A DNA stretch of 64,000 bases from Kaistella haifensis DSM 19056 (GTDB taxonomy: Bacteria; Bacteroidota; Bacteroidia; Flavobacteriales; Weeksellaceae). A program made the translations under genes and the position numbers. A model generated the notes under the pieces. That model did not search any database. It was not told the origin of the DNA and saw nothing but the letters and a program-made list of their open reading frames with translations. The stretch is from positions 1 to 64,000 of the forward strand of contig NZ_JASZ02000007.1 in the NCBI RefSeq assembly GCF_000735695.2. Direction: 5' to 3'. Position 1 is the stretch's first letter. Each line of letters opens with the position of its first letter. Below, one piece after another: positions 19,633 through 29,042 of this stretch.

Positions 19633-21549
19633 ATGATGTTCAAAAAATCATTCATTATTTCAAGTTTAATCGCTTTTTCTGGTTTATCTGCCCAGACGCA
19701 TACAGTTGTAAAAGGAGATACTCCTTACAATATTTCTAAAAAATATGGATTGAGTTTGGATGAACTTTACCAAAAAAACCCAAAGGTGAAAGATGGCAAA
19801 CTCGCATTAGGAGAAGTTTTGGTAGTGGGTAAAACCGGCGCACAAACCAAAGCAGTACCGGCGAAAGCTACTGCGACTGCCCAATTGGGAAAAATAGTGT
19901 TGCAACCAAAGCAAACCATCTATGGAATCACCAAGCAATATCAAGTTAGCGAGGCAGAGCTTAGAAGATTAAATCCTGAGTTGGACAGTCACATGAAAAT
20001 TGGGGATGAAGTAGTGTTGCCGTTGGAGAATATCAACAAATTCGGGGCCGGCCAAGCTGTTGCTGTAAAACCGGAAGAAGTCAATACAGTTCCTGTAGTA
20101 GAAGAGGTGAAAAAAGAGGAAAAAGCGACCAGCGATGATCTTTACACTATTGAAGAAAAAGACAATTATTATAAACTGACCCGAAAGTTTAACCTAACCC
20201 AAAAGGAACTTTTCGCCCTCAATCCGGGATTAGAAGATAAAGGTTTGCGTCCGGGAGAAGTTATTAAAATAAAAGGAAACGCACTTTCTTCAACGGTTTC
20301 TGAAAAAGCTGTTGAGGAGAAAGTGGAAGAAAATAAACCTGCAAGCACTTACACAAGTACTTCTACAGCAGATGATTACGTGACGTACACCGTTCAGTCA
20401 GGTGATACCGTTTTCGGGATTTTAAATAAATTCGGGGTTTCTTTGGATCAATTGCTTACTTTAAATCCAAGTTTATCGCAAGGTTTAAAAACCGGAATGG
20501 TTTTAAAAATCAAAAAATTAGACGAAGGATATGTAAAGAAATCAGGGGATGCATTGAACGTAGTGTTGATGTTGCCTTTCGGTTTTGATACCGGTGATTC
20601 TAAGTACAGAACCCTTTCCCTCGATTTCCTTTCTGGAGCAAAACTCGCTATTGAAAGAAACGTACAAAAAGGACAAAAGCTGGACATTAAGGTGATTGAC
20701 GCAGGAAACGAACAAAGTTTCAAAAATTCGTTGACACAAATCAATGCTGATAATACCGATTTAATTATCGGGCCGTTTTTCAAATCCAGTGTTTTGCAGG
20801 TTTTGGATTACGTGAAATCAACGAAAATTCCCGTGGTTGCTCCTTTCGCTAATTCTGAAGATTTATATAAATTCAATAATCTTATCCTTATCGAAACCAA
20901 TGAGATGGTATATGCAGATCGCATCGTGAAGGAAACTAAGGACGTATATTCTGATCAGAAAATCTACATTCTCGCGGATGAAGATCAAACCAAAGCAAAA
21001 TATCTGAAAACAAATCTTGAAAAAGAATTGAAAAACCCGAATGTCATTATCGTCAATTCAGCTGCGGATATTCAAGTAGATAAAAACATGATGACTGGAC
21101 AATCTGCTCCCGTGATTGCTATTTTGGCGAATGACAAGGATGCTGTAGCCGACGCTTTTGCTAATAGAATGATCGCTTTGGCTGAAGAAACCAACGGTAT
21201 CAAGGCTTTTAGTATGTATTATTCACCGATTTTTGAGAAAAAAGAGGATGCGCTAAGCCAAGTAAACTTAGTATATCTAATGGATCGAAAAATCAATACT
21301 GAAGGCGATTACGAAAAAGAAATTTTGGCTGCGTACAAAGAAAAATATTGCAAAACACCTTCTAAATATGCAGTGATCGGTTTTGATGTGGTTAATGATA
21401 TGTTGAGCCGCGAGAATAAAAAAGGCGAAATTTTCAAACAAATGAACAAGGTGCAAACCCAACTTGCTACGAAATTCGAGTTTGAGAAATCCAAATCCGG
21501 TGCGTACGTCAACAAAGGATACCGCGTCGTTCGTTTAGTTTCTAATTAA
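19633..21549 (+). CDS. LysM-repeat protein with periplasmic-binding-like C-terminal domain
   Basis: The 638-residue exported protein (signal peptide to about SAQ, residue 21) carries four LysM modules, near residues 22-66, 90-133, 170-213 and 251-294. Typical motifs are HTVVKGDTPYNISKKYG and YTVQSGDTVFGILNKFG. LysM binds peptidoglycan glycan chains. The C-terminal half (about 305-638) resembles a type-1 periplasmic binding protein (LPFGFDTG..., LIIGPFFKSSVLQVL), a combination known in flavobacteria. The ligand is unknown, and a role in cell-wall sensing or remodelling is inference. TATTTTTG at 19608-19615 is a plausible -7 promoter box just upstream. Confidence 0.85.
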   Translation: MMFKKSFIISSLIAFSGLSAQTHTVVKGDTPYNISKKYGLSLDELYQKNPKVKDGKLALGEVLVVGKTGAQTKAVPAKATATAQLGKIVLQPKQTIYGITKQYQVSEAELRRLNPELDSHMKIGDEVVLPLENINKFGAGQAVAVKPEEVNTVPVVEEVKKEEKATSDDLYTIEEKDNYYKLTRKFNLTQKELFALNPGLEDKGLRPGEVIKIKGNALSSTVSEKAVEEKVEENKPASTYTSTSTADDYVTYTVQSGDTVFGILNKFGVSLDQLLTLNPSLSQGLKTGMVLKIKKLDEGYVKKSGDALNVVLMLPFGFDTGDSKYRTLSLDFLSGAKLAIERNVQKGQKLDIKVIDAGNEQSFKNSLTQINADNTDLIIGPFFKSSVLQVLDYVKSTKIPVVAPFANSEDLYKFNNLILIETNEMVYADRIVKETKDVYSDQKIYILADEDQTKAKYLKTNLEKELKNPNVIIVNSAADIQVDKNMMTGQSAPVIAILANDKDAVADAFANRMIALAEETNGIKAFSMYYSPIFEKKEDALSQVNLVYLMDRKINTEGDYEKEILAAYKEKYCKTPSKYAVIGFDVVNDMLSRENKKGEIFKQMNKVQTQLATKFEFEKSKSGAYVNKGYRVVRLVSN

Positions 21550-21643
21550 GATAAATCCCGAAAGGAGAATAAATAAATTTAATAATAAGGAGTTAATCTT
21601 TCGAATGATTAACCGCAACAATTTTTTTTGCTAATAAATCTAT

Positions 21644-22519
21644 ATGAAAGCGCTTGTATTTCCTGGGCAGGGTTCACAGTTTGTCGGGATGGGGAAAGAA
21701 TTATACGATTCCCGTAAAGACATCAAAGACCTGATGGAATCTGCCAATGATATTTTAGGTTTCGACATCGTTTCCACCATGTTTAAAGGAACGGATGAAG
21801 ATCTGAAAAAAACTGAGGTTACCCAACCTTCTATTTTTATCCATTCAGTTGCCGTATTGAAAATCGTCAACGGACAAGGCGCACAAATGGTTGCAGGACA
21901 TTCTCTTGGTGAATTTTCTGCTTTGGTTGCCAATGGAGTTTTGTCTTTTGAAGATGGTTTAAGATTGGTTGCTGCGCGTGCAAATGCGATGCAGGAAGCA
22001 TGTGACGCACACCCAAGTTCTATGGCTGCTATTTTAGGCCTTCCAGACGAAAAAGTAGAAGAAATTTGCCAATCCATCAATGGAATTGTGGTTCCTGCAA
22101 ATTATAACTGTCCGGGACAATTGGTAATTTCCGGAGAAACTGCAGCAGTTGAAGAAGCTTGCGTAAAATTGAAAGAAGCGGGTGCGAAACGCGCTTTGAT
22201 GCTACCAGTAAACGGAGCGTTCCATTCCCCATTGATGCAGCCAGCCCAAGAAAAACTGGCCGCGGCGATTGAAAAAACCAAATTCCGAAATCCTACCATT
22301 CCGGTTTATCAAAATATTACCACAACTGCCGTATCGGATCCGGAGGAAATTAAACAAAATTTGATCAAACAACTTACAGGGCCTGTAAAATGGACCCAGT
22401 CTGTTCAAAATATGATCAAAGACGGAGCTACCACTTTCATCGAAGTAGGTCCTGGAAAAACTTTGCAAGGTTTGATTAAGAAAATCAACAGCGAAGTAGG
22501 CGCTTCAACCGCAATTTAA
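21644..22519 (+). CDS. fabD: Malonyl-CoA:ACP transacylase
   Basis: FabD transfers the malonyl group from CoA to acyl carrier protein, feeding fatty-acid elongation in the cytoplasm. The 291-residue protein shows the N-terminal PGQGSQ motif, the nucleophile elbow GHSLGEF with Ser87, an Arg in LVAARANAMQ, the catalytic His in NGAFHSPLM, and a C-terminal EVGPGKTLQGLIKK. Length is normal (about 290-310). A GTTAATC / GATTAAC inverted repeat with a T run lies upstream at 21592-21628, which may be a weak terminator or a control site. The GHMP kinase gene follows 10 bp downstream. Confidence 0.95.
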   Translation: MKALVFPGQGSQFVGMGKELYDSRKDIKDLMESANDILGFDIVSTMFKGTDEDLKKTEVTQPSIFIHSVAVLKIVNGQGAQMVAGHSLGEFSALVANGVLSFEDGLRLVAARANAMQEACDAHPSSMAAILGLPDEKVEEICQSINGIVVPANYNCPGQLVISGETAAVEEACVKLKEAGAKRALMLPVNGAFHSPLMQPAQEKLAAAIEKTKFRNPTIPVYQNITTTAVSDPEEIKQNLIKQLTGPVKWTQSVQNMIKDGATTFIEVGPGKTLQGLIKKINSEVGASTAI

Positions 22520-22529
22520 TTAAAAAAGA

Positions 22530-23435
22530 ATGGGTCAACTATTTTCACCAGGAAAATTATTGCTCACTTCCGAATATACCGTTTTAGACGGAGCTTTAGC
22601 TCTTGCCGTACCTACAAAATGGGGGCAAGAGTTTTTTTTTGAATCCAGTGATGATGTAAAATCTGAAGTGGTTTGGGAAGCTTATCACCAAGATCAATTG
22701 TGGCTTTATGCCAAGATCAATTATCAAACCTGGGAAATTCTCGATAGCAATTTGGAGCAACCGGCAACATTCGTGGTAAAAGTTCTTCAGAACGTTCAGC
22801 GCCTTTCTGCGAAGGTTTTTCAAGGAGATGAATCGTATTTTTTGAAAACCAATCTTCAATTTCCTGCAGATTATGGTTTAGGAAGCAGCTCAACTTTGAT
22901 GAATAATCTTGCCGAATGGGCAGAAATCGATGCTTATACACTCAACGAACTGAGTTTGGGAGGAAGCGGTTACGATATCGCTGTTGCCAAAGAAAAATCT
23001 GCGCTTCTTTATCAAATTACCGGTCAACAGCGTCTTGTACGAACTATTCACTTTTCCCCTTCTTTCAAAGATGATCTCATATTTATTCATCTCAATCATA
23101 AGCAAGACAGCCGAAAAGGTATTCAACATTATCGTTCGAAGCAAAAATCGCAACAACTTATTGATGAATTTTCTGAGCTGACAAAGGCCGTAATTAAAGC
23201 ACAAGATTTAGAAAATTTTTCACAATTGATGACCTTGCACGAAGAAAAACTTTCAGATTTTCTCGGAATTCAAACGGTGAAAGAAAAATATTTCGAAAAC
23301 TGTCCTGTTTTTGTCAAAAGTTTGGGCGCATGGGGTGGCGATTTCGTGATGAGTACTAAATTTTCGTGTTTTGAGGACTATTTTTCGGGAAAAGGTTTTA
23401 ACAGTATTTTTTCTTGGTCAGATTTAATTTTTTGA
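22530..23435 (+). CDS. GYDIA-family GHMP kinase
   Basis: This 301-residue protein belongs to the GHMP small-molecule kinase superfamily. It has the N-terminal SPGKLLLTSEYTVLDGA motif, the ATP-binding PADYGLGSSSTLMNNL (around residue 113) and the sequence GGSGYDIAVAK that gives the GYDIA subgroup its name. The C-terminal GAWGGDFVMST stands in for the usual third GHMP motif. The subgroup is typical of flavobacteria and is related to mevalonate-pathway kinases; the substrate is not established to my knowledge. It lies 10 bp after fabD and appears co-transcribed with it. The start and length look normal. Confidence 0.88.
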   Translation: MGQLFSPGKLLLTSEYTVLDGALALAVPTKWGQEFFFESSDDVKSEVVWEAYHQDQLWLYAKINYQTWEILDSNLEQPATFVVKVLQNVQRLSAKVFQGDESYFLKTNLQFPADYGLGSSSTLMNNLAEWAEIDAYTLNELSLGGSGYDIAVAKEKSALLYQITGQQRLVRTIHFSPSFKDDLIFIHLNHKQDSRKGIQHYRSKQKSQQLIDEFSELTKAVIKAQDLENFSQLMTLHEEKLSDFLGIQTVKEKYFENCPVFVKSLGAWGGDFVMSTKFSCFEDYFSGKGFNSIFSWSDLIF

Positions 23436-23500
23436 TAATCAGTATTTTACAACTTTTTATTTTTCTTGCGAATTCTGATGAATATCACTATTTTTAAAAC

Positions 23501-23530
23501 ATCATTAATGATCATTAATGATTAAATTTG
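23501..23530 (+). promoter_or_regulatory. pckA promoter with a 22-bp palindrome next to the -7 box
   Basis: Positions 23501-23522 form a perfect palindrome built of two overlapping copies of ATCATTAATGAT. TAAATTTG (23523-23530), a TAnnTTTG -7 box, follows directly. No TTTG is found at the -33 position, where the palindrome begins. The arrangement suggests that a dimeric regulator binds at the polymerase site, either blocking it or replacing the -33 contact. This is inferred from sequence only. Confidence 0.6.
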
Positions 23531-23573
23531 TTTTTCAATGAAAAAATCAGAAAATCAGAAATAAAAAGTCGTT

Positions 23574-25178
23574 ATGAAGAATATTAAAATTATTCAACAA
23601 TTAGATGGTTTAGGAATTACAGGTTACCAAGAAGTAGTGTATAATCCTACTTACGAGCAGCTATTCAAAGCCGAAATGTCCACCAAAAATAAAGGCTACG
23701 AAAAAGGAGCTTTAACAGAATCAGGAGCAGTAGCGGTAAAAACAGGTATTTTCACCGGTAGATCTCCAAAGGATCGGTATATCGTAAAGGATGAGGTGAC
23801 CAAAGACACCATTTATTGGGACGGTAAAGTTAATCAACCTACGACTCCTGAAATCTTCGAAAGCTGCAAAGAATTGGTTTTGAAACAGCTTTCTACTTCC
23901 AAGAAAATATATGTGGTAGATGCTTTCTGCGGAACCAACCCAGATACTAGGCTGAAAGTTCGTTTCGTGATGGAAGTTGCTTGGCAAGCTCATTTCGTTA
24001 CCAATATGTTTATTCGTCCTTCAAATTATGAATTAGAAAACTTCGGTGAACCAGATTTCATCGTGATGAACGGATCAAAAACCACTAATCCAAACTGGAA
24101 AGAGCAAGGTCTAAACTCGGAGAACTTCGTGATGTTTAACCTAACCCAAAAAATCCAAATCATTGGAGGAACTTGGTACGGTGGAGAAATGAAAAAAGGA
24201 ATGTTTGCGATGATGAACTATTACCTTCCATTGAGAGGTATGGCATCCATGCACTGTTCTGCAAACGTAGGTGAAGAAGGTGATGTTGCTTTGTTTTTCG
24301 GACTTTCCGGAACCGGTAAAACTACGCTCTCTGCTGATCCAAAAAGATATTTGATAGGTGATGATGAGCACGGTTGGGACAATAATGGTGTTTTCAACTT
24401 CGAAGGCGGTTGTTATGCTAAAGTAATCGATCTAACTGAAGAGAAAGAACCGGACATTTTTAAAGCAATCCGTCGTGATTCCCTTTTAGAAAACGTTGTA
24501 GTGAACGAATATGGAGAACCCGATTATACCGATAATTCCATTACCGAAAATACCCGAGTTTCTTATCCGATTTATCATATTAATAAAATCGTGTTACCTT
24601 CGAAAGCTGGTCACGCGAAAAAAATCGTTTATTTATCGGCGGATGCATTTGGAGTTCTGCCTCCTGTTTCTATTCTTGACGAAGATCAGGCGCAGTACCA
24701 CTTCCTTTGCGGTTATACCTCTAAATTGGCAGGAACCGAAAGAGGAATCACTGAACCAGAACCATCATTCTCTCCTGCATTTGGGGAAGCATTTTTAACA
24801 TTGCACCCAACCATGTATTCCAAAACATTAATCGGGAAGATGAAAGAGCACGGTGCGAAAGCATATCTAGTTAATACCGGATGGAACGGTACCGGAAAAA
24901 GAATTTCATTGAAAGATACCCGTGCGATTATCGATGCAATTATTGATGGATCAATCGATCAAGCAGAAAGAACGACGGTTCCGATTATGAACCTTGAAAT
25001 TCCGAAATCTTTAGCCAATGTAACGGAAGGAATCCTTGATCCAAGAGATACTTACGATAATGTTTCAGATTGGGAAACAAAAGCAAAAGATCTGGCCGGA
25101 CGTTATATTAAAAACTTCGAACAATACTGCAATACAGAAGAAGGGAACAGGTTGGTTGCTGCAGGCCCACAACTTTAA
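23574..25178 (+). CDS. pckA: Phosphoenolpyruvate carboxykinase (ATP)
   Basis: PckA converts oxaloacetate and ATP to phosphoenolpyruvate and CO2, the entry step of gluconeogenesis. The 534-residue protein has [12 protein letters not shown] near residue 60, the substrate/metal region [13 protein letters not shown], the P-loop [11 protein letters not shown] (around 243-253), the kinase-2 motif GDDEHGWD, and [13 protein letters not shown]. Length is as expected for ATP-type enzymes. It is a single-gene unit, bounded by the palindromic promoter upstream and a terminator at 25201. Carbon-source control through the palindrome would fit its role. Confidence 0.96.
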   Translation: MKNIKIIQQLDGLGITGYQEVVYNPTYEQLFKAEMSTKNKGYEKGALTESGAVAVKTGIFTGRSPKDRYIVKDEVTKDTIYWDGKVNQPTTPEIFESCKELVLKQLSTSKKIYVVDAFCGTNPDTRLKVRFVMEVAWQAHFVTNMFIRPSNYELENFGEPDFIVMNGSKTTNPNWKEQGLNSENFVMFNLTQKIQIIGGTWYGGEMKKGMFAMMNYYLPLRGMASMHCSANVGEEGDVALFFGLSGTGKTTLSADPKRYLIGDDEHGWDNNGVFNFEGGCYAKVIDLTEEKEPDIFKAIRRDSLLENVVVNEYGEPDYTDNSITENTRVSYPIYHINKIVLPSKAGHAKKIVYLSADAFGVLPPVSILDEDQAQYHFLCGYTSKLAGTERGITEPEPSFSPAFGEAFLTLHPTMYSKTLIGKMKEHGAKAYLVNTGWNGTGKRISLKDTRAIIDAIIDGSIDQAERTTVPIMNLEIPKSLANVTEGILDPRDTYDNVSDWETKAKDLAGRYIKNFEQYCNTEEGNRLVAAGPQL

Positions 25179-25200
25179 TTTTTAATTGTTTTGTACAAAG

Positions 25201-25229
25201 ATTCCCCTAGTTATCGTAGCTAGGGGAAT
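25201..25229 (+). terminator. Intrinsic terminator after pckA
   Basis: ATTCCCCTA (25201-25209) pairs with TAGGGGAAT (25221-25229), followed by a run of T. Confidence 0.85.
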
Positions 25230-25310
25230 TTTTTGATGATTTTTATTCAGCTAAAAGAGCGGTAAAAATAAACATAGTAAAGTCCATAAAAAACGTGCCT
25301 ATTTTTACAG

Positions 25311-25373
25311 AGTTTCATGCCTATGAAACTGCAGTATCAGTCTGAAGAAACTTGTGTTTCATGCCTATGAAAC
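25311..25373. repeat. Two identical small hairpins 44 bp apart
   Basis: GTTTCATGCCTATGAAAC occurs at 25312-25329 and again at 25356-25373. Each copy is self-complementary (GTTTCAT / ATGAAAC, GCCT loop). The copies lie in a 616-bp gene-free stretch (25179-25794) between pckA and the fructan regulator. Apart from the terminator I see no gene and no clear promoter in that stretch. Confidence 0.7.
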
Positions 25374-25794
25374 TGAACCTAAAATTTAAGGAAGAATGAA
25401 AGCAATAAGAACAAGAAAAATTTTGTAAAGAGATGGTAAGAAATCTTGTCCTTTACCACTCAAAAATACTGCTTTATTGGAATAATGATACTAATATAGG
25501 AATTATTTTTGGGATGGCAAAATGTTTTTTGAAATAATAGAGCAATAATTAAAACTAATTCATTTATATGTTGTTCGGTGAAAGTTCAATAAGGAATTTA
25601 TGATTCTACCATCAGATTCTACTTCCCCGTAAAATTACCTTATTTACTAAACGTTGATACCTCCAACAATTAATAAAACCAAATGTTATCACCATTAAAT
25701 AGTTTTTGTTTATAACATTCCTCAGAAATATTCTTATAAAATAGTATTACCAAAAATTGTGTGTGTAAAACATCTTTATTAATATTGCGTTAGT

Positions 25795-28560
25795 ATGTCG
25801 AAAAAAAAAGATTTCAATAAGTTAGGGTTGGGAAAAATTTTCCGAGTGATATTTCTTTTGCTTTTTCTGATGACGGCGTGTAAAGAGGAGGGTAGAAACA
25901 ATTCGGATAAGATTGTAATCGGTTTTTCACAAGGGTTGGGCAACCATCCATGGCGGGAAGCTATGAACCATTCTATGGAAATTCAAGCCTCTCTACACTC
26001 TAATGTAAGTTTAAAGATATCCAAAGCTGAAAATTCTGTAAAAAAACAGATTGCGGATATTCAGAAAATGATAAATGATAATGTGGATGCCATTATTATT
26101 TCTCCAATCGAACCTGATTCGATTGTTCCCATTGTTAAAAAAGCCCACGCTAGAAAAATACCGGTAATTCTAGTGGATAGAAAAATAAATTCTTCAAGTT
26201 ACACTACCTATATTGGCGCTGACAATGAGGAAATTGGAAAAGAAGCAGCCAATTATATTCTTTCTGATTCGAAAATCGAAAAAAAGGTTATTGAAATCAA
26301 AGGTGATGATAACTCCTCTCCAACGGTAGAAAGAAGTAGAGGCTTTCAAAATACTATTAGAAATAATCCCAATACTCATCTTATAAAATCTTTCAAAGGA
26401 CTTCCTGTAGACTCATTCAGAAAAACGCTGGATTCCTTAGGGAATCAAAGTTTATATGTTTTTGCTTTTAATGATGAACTTGCAGCTATTGCATGGCAGG
26501 TTGCTCGGAGTGCAGGCTTAGAAAATCAGATTAAGTTTATTGGTGTCGATGGGCTCAATACTAAGGACGGAGGCATACAGATGGTTTTGGATGGAAAATT
26601 CAACGTAACTATTTTATATCCGACTGGAGGACCAGAAGCTATTGAAACCGCAATAAAAATCTTTGATGGACAAATACCTCCCAAAAGAATCAAACTTAAC
26701 TCGACCGTAATTGACAGGTTCAATGCAGAGATTATGCGTAATCAGTTTGACAAGATTATTGAACAACAAGGGGTGATCGAAAACCAAGTGAATGCTGTAA
26801 AAAAACAGACACAACTATATTCTTCGCAAAAAGAATTGTTTCGGTGGTCGGTAATTTTGTTGACTTTGATGTTTTGTCTTATCGCTTATGCAATCTATCT
26901 AATCCACGCCATTAAAATTAAAAATAAGCAACTTATTTTAACCAATGAGAGGGTTACCATACAACGTAATCAGATTGAAAAAATTGCAGATGAACTGAAG
27001 GAAAGCAACGATGCAAGAGTGAACTTCTTCACCGGGATGTCCCACGAATTCAAAACACCTTTAACGCTGATTTTGAGCTCTTTGGAATCTTTAAAAGAAA
27101 ACATTATCCAAAAAGGATCCAAACCATCCTACGAAATAGAACTCATCAGTAAAAATTCTAATAGATTGCTTCGTTTGATCGATAATCTTTTGGATTTTAG
27201 AAAAATAGAAAACAAAACTTTTAATCTTCGGGTTTCAAAAACCAATGTTTATGATTTTACCTTTGGTATTTTTAGGGATTTTGAGAATGAAGCCAAAAAA
27301 CGAAATATCAAGTTTGAAATTCACGCTTCCAATAAAAAAATAGAGCTCTATATCGATCGCAATTTGATGGATAAGGTTTATTTCAACCTTTTATCCAACG
27401 CCTTTAAATTTACGCCAGACAACGGAAAAATTGAAATATCCATTCAGGAGAAGGGAAATCAGGTGGTCATTATCTTTAAAGATAACGGCATAGGAATTCC
27501 GGAAAAAGAAATTGGCAGTGTATTCGAGCCCTATTTTAAAGGATCGAATAACCGAAAAAACAGTTCGGGAATCGGGTTGCACCTTAGTCGTCAGTTTATT
27601 GATTTACATCTCGGAAAAATCGAAGTTCACTCTTTTCAGGGAACTGAGTTTGTTATAAGTCTTTTCAAAGGAAATAAGCATTTCAATGAAGACCAAATGA
27701 TAAAAGAAGCCAGCGTTATAAATGCCGAATTACTTGCGAAAGATTCTGGTTTTACGGGATTGGAAGAAGAGGTCTTTGAGTCAGTGCAGGATAATGGAGA
27801 GCGTTATTCATTGCTATTAATAGAAGATAATACTGATTTGTCATTTTTCTTGGGTAATAAACTGAAAACAGAATTTGATGTCAGTACATCCGACGGAACA
27901 GATGCTGTTGAAAAAGCCGTCGGAGAAATTCCAGATATTATTGTATGCGATGTGAATCTCCCGGATAAAAATGGATTTGAAATCTGCGAAATTCTTAAAA
28001 ACGATTTAAGGACATCGCATATTCCGATTATTTTACTCACCGCACTTGATAATAAAGAATCTTATCTTCAGGGTCTGAAATCAGGAGTTGATCTTTATCT
28101 TACCAAACCTTTCAGCTATCCAATTTTAGTACAATCTCTTCGAGGTATGCTCTACAACCGTGAAAAATTGCGCTATTATTATACTCATCATATTGGAAAT
28201 ATTATCGACAGGAAGTCTTTTGGAAGTATCGAACAGAATTTTGTTAATAAATTAAATCAAATCATAAAAGACAACATTGATAATGCTGATTTTTCAGTAG
28301 AAGACCTAGCAGATTATCTCAATATATCCAGAATCCAGCTCTACAGAAAGATCAAGGCGATTTTTGATGTGAATGTAAGTGATTATATTAACAATATCCG
28401 TTTGGAACAGGCTAGATCGATGTTGCAAAATTCTGAACTTACGATTTCGGAAGTAGCCTATAAGAACGGCTTCTCATCACCAAATTATTTTTCAACTGTA
28501 TTTAAGAATAAGTTTGGATTGTCGCCGAATGCTTTCAGGAAAAGTATGGGTAAGGAGTAG
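25795..28560 (+). CDS. Hybrid two-component regulator with periplasmic sugar-binding sensor (fructan locus)
   Basis: This 921-residue protein joins a whole signalling pathway in one chain. A membrane signal with Cys29 is followed by a type-1 periplasmic binding domain (about 37-320; KIVIGFSQGLGNHPWREAM, VDAIIISP, VILVDRKI). A transmembrane segment lies near 350-372. The histidine kinase has phospho-acceptor His417 in SHEFKTPLTLI, NLLSNAFKFTPDNG, DNGIGIP and GIGLHLSRQ. The receiver has Asp719 in VCDVNLPDKNG, and an AraC-type HTH closes the chain (about 820-920). In B. thetaiotaomicron the regulator BT1754 has the same type of sensor and binds fructose; the linked GH32 genes make a fructose ligand likely here. 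It probably activates the operon from 29043 onward. Confidence 0.9.
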   Translation: MSKKKDFNKLGLGKIFRVIFLLLFLMTACKEEGRNNSDKIVIGFSQGLGNHPWREAMNHSMEIQASLHSNVSLKISKAENSVKKQIADIQKMINDNVDAIIISPIEPDSIVPIVKKAHARKIPVILVDRKINSSSYTTYIGADNEEIGKEAANYILSDSKIEKKVIEIKGDDNSSPTVERSRGFQNTIRNNPNTHLIKSFKGLPVDSFRKTLDSLGNQSLYVFAFNDELAAIAWQVARSAGLENQIKFIGVDGLNTKDGGIQMVLDGKFNVTILYPTGGPEAIETAIKIFDGQIPPKRIKLNSTVIDRFNAEIMRNQFDKIIEQQGVIENQVNAVKKQTQLYSSQKELFRWSVILLTLMFCLIAYAIYLIHAIKIKNKQLILTNERVTIQRNQIEKIADELKESNDARVNFFTGMSHEFKTPLTLILSSLESLKENIIQKGSKPSYEIELISKNSNRLLRLIDNLLDFRKIENKTFNLRVSKTNVYDFTFGIFRDFENEAKKRNIKFEIHASNKKIELYIDRNLMDKVYFNLLSNAFKFTPDNGKIEISIQEKGNQVVIIFKDNGIGIPEKEIGSVFEPYFKGSNNRKNSSGIGLHLSRQFIDLHLGKIEVHSFQGTEFVISLFKGNKHFNEDQMIKEASVINAELLAKDSGFTGLEEEVFESVQDNGERYSLLLIEDNTDLSFFLGNKLKTEFDVSTSDGTDAVEKAVGEIPDIIVCDVNLPDKNGFEICEILKNDLRTSHIPIILLTALDNKESYLQGLKSGVDLYLTKPFSYPILVQSLRGMLYNREKLRYYYTHHIGNIIDRKSFGSIEQNFVNKLNQIIKDNIDNADFSVEDLADYLNISRIQLYRKIKAIFDVNVSDYINNIRLEQARSMLQNSELTISEVAYKNGFSSPNYFSTVFKNKFGLSPNAFRKSMGKE

Positions 28561-29042
28561 TTTACTAACTACTTTAAAGCCGATTTTATACTTTTAAAAA
28601 AATCGAAAACAGATATTCTTCTTTCTTAACTATCATCATTTCTTCGATGGTAATTAACTTTAACTATATCATCATTTACGAAATCTCCGATGTAATCTTT
28701 CTTGATTTTGAATTGTTTCTTACAAGTTTAAAAAAAATGTATACTTCTAATACATTCAAATTAAGCAGCTGTATATCAATTCAGGGATAAGTTGTTAGAA
28801 TATTATTCTTAAATCTACCTAATTGCACCCGAAAACCTGTAACAATTTTATATGATGATGTTACATTTTCGAAATACAATCAAAATTTTCATTAACGATT
28901 GTTTATTTAAGTATTTGATTTTAAGGTAATTGAATTTATTTAATAAATAATTAACGGTCTCTTAATCTTTTGTTACATAATTAGATACCTGAATTGCCAT
29001 CTAAGAATATATTAGCCACAAACAAATACATATTTTTAACAG
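28561..29042. other. Gene-free regulatory spacer before the fructan operon
   Basis: No coding region is visible in these 482 bp. Two short structures stand out: an imperfect direct repeat starting ATCATCATTT at 28632 and 28668 (each followed by CGATG and TAAT), and an inverted repeat GTAACA (28839-28844) / TGTTAC (28859-28864). Either could be a target of the adjacent hybrid regulator. I found no convincing TTTG/TAnnTTTG pair. Confidence 0.4.

Noticed and set aside
25311-25373. A minimal CRISPR array
   Set aside because: There are only two copies, each fully self-complementary, with one spacer-like gap, and no cas genes in the window.
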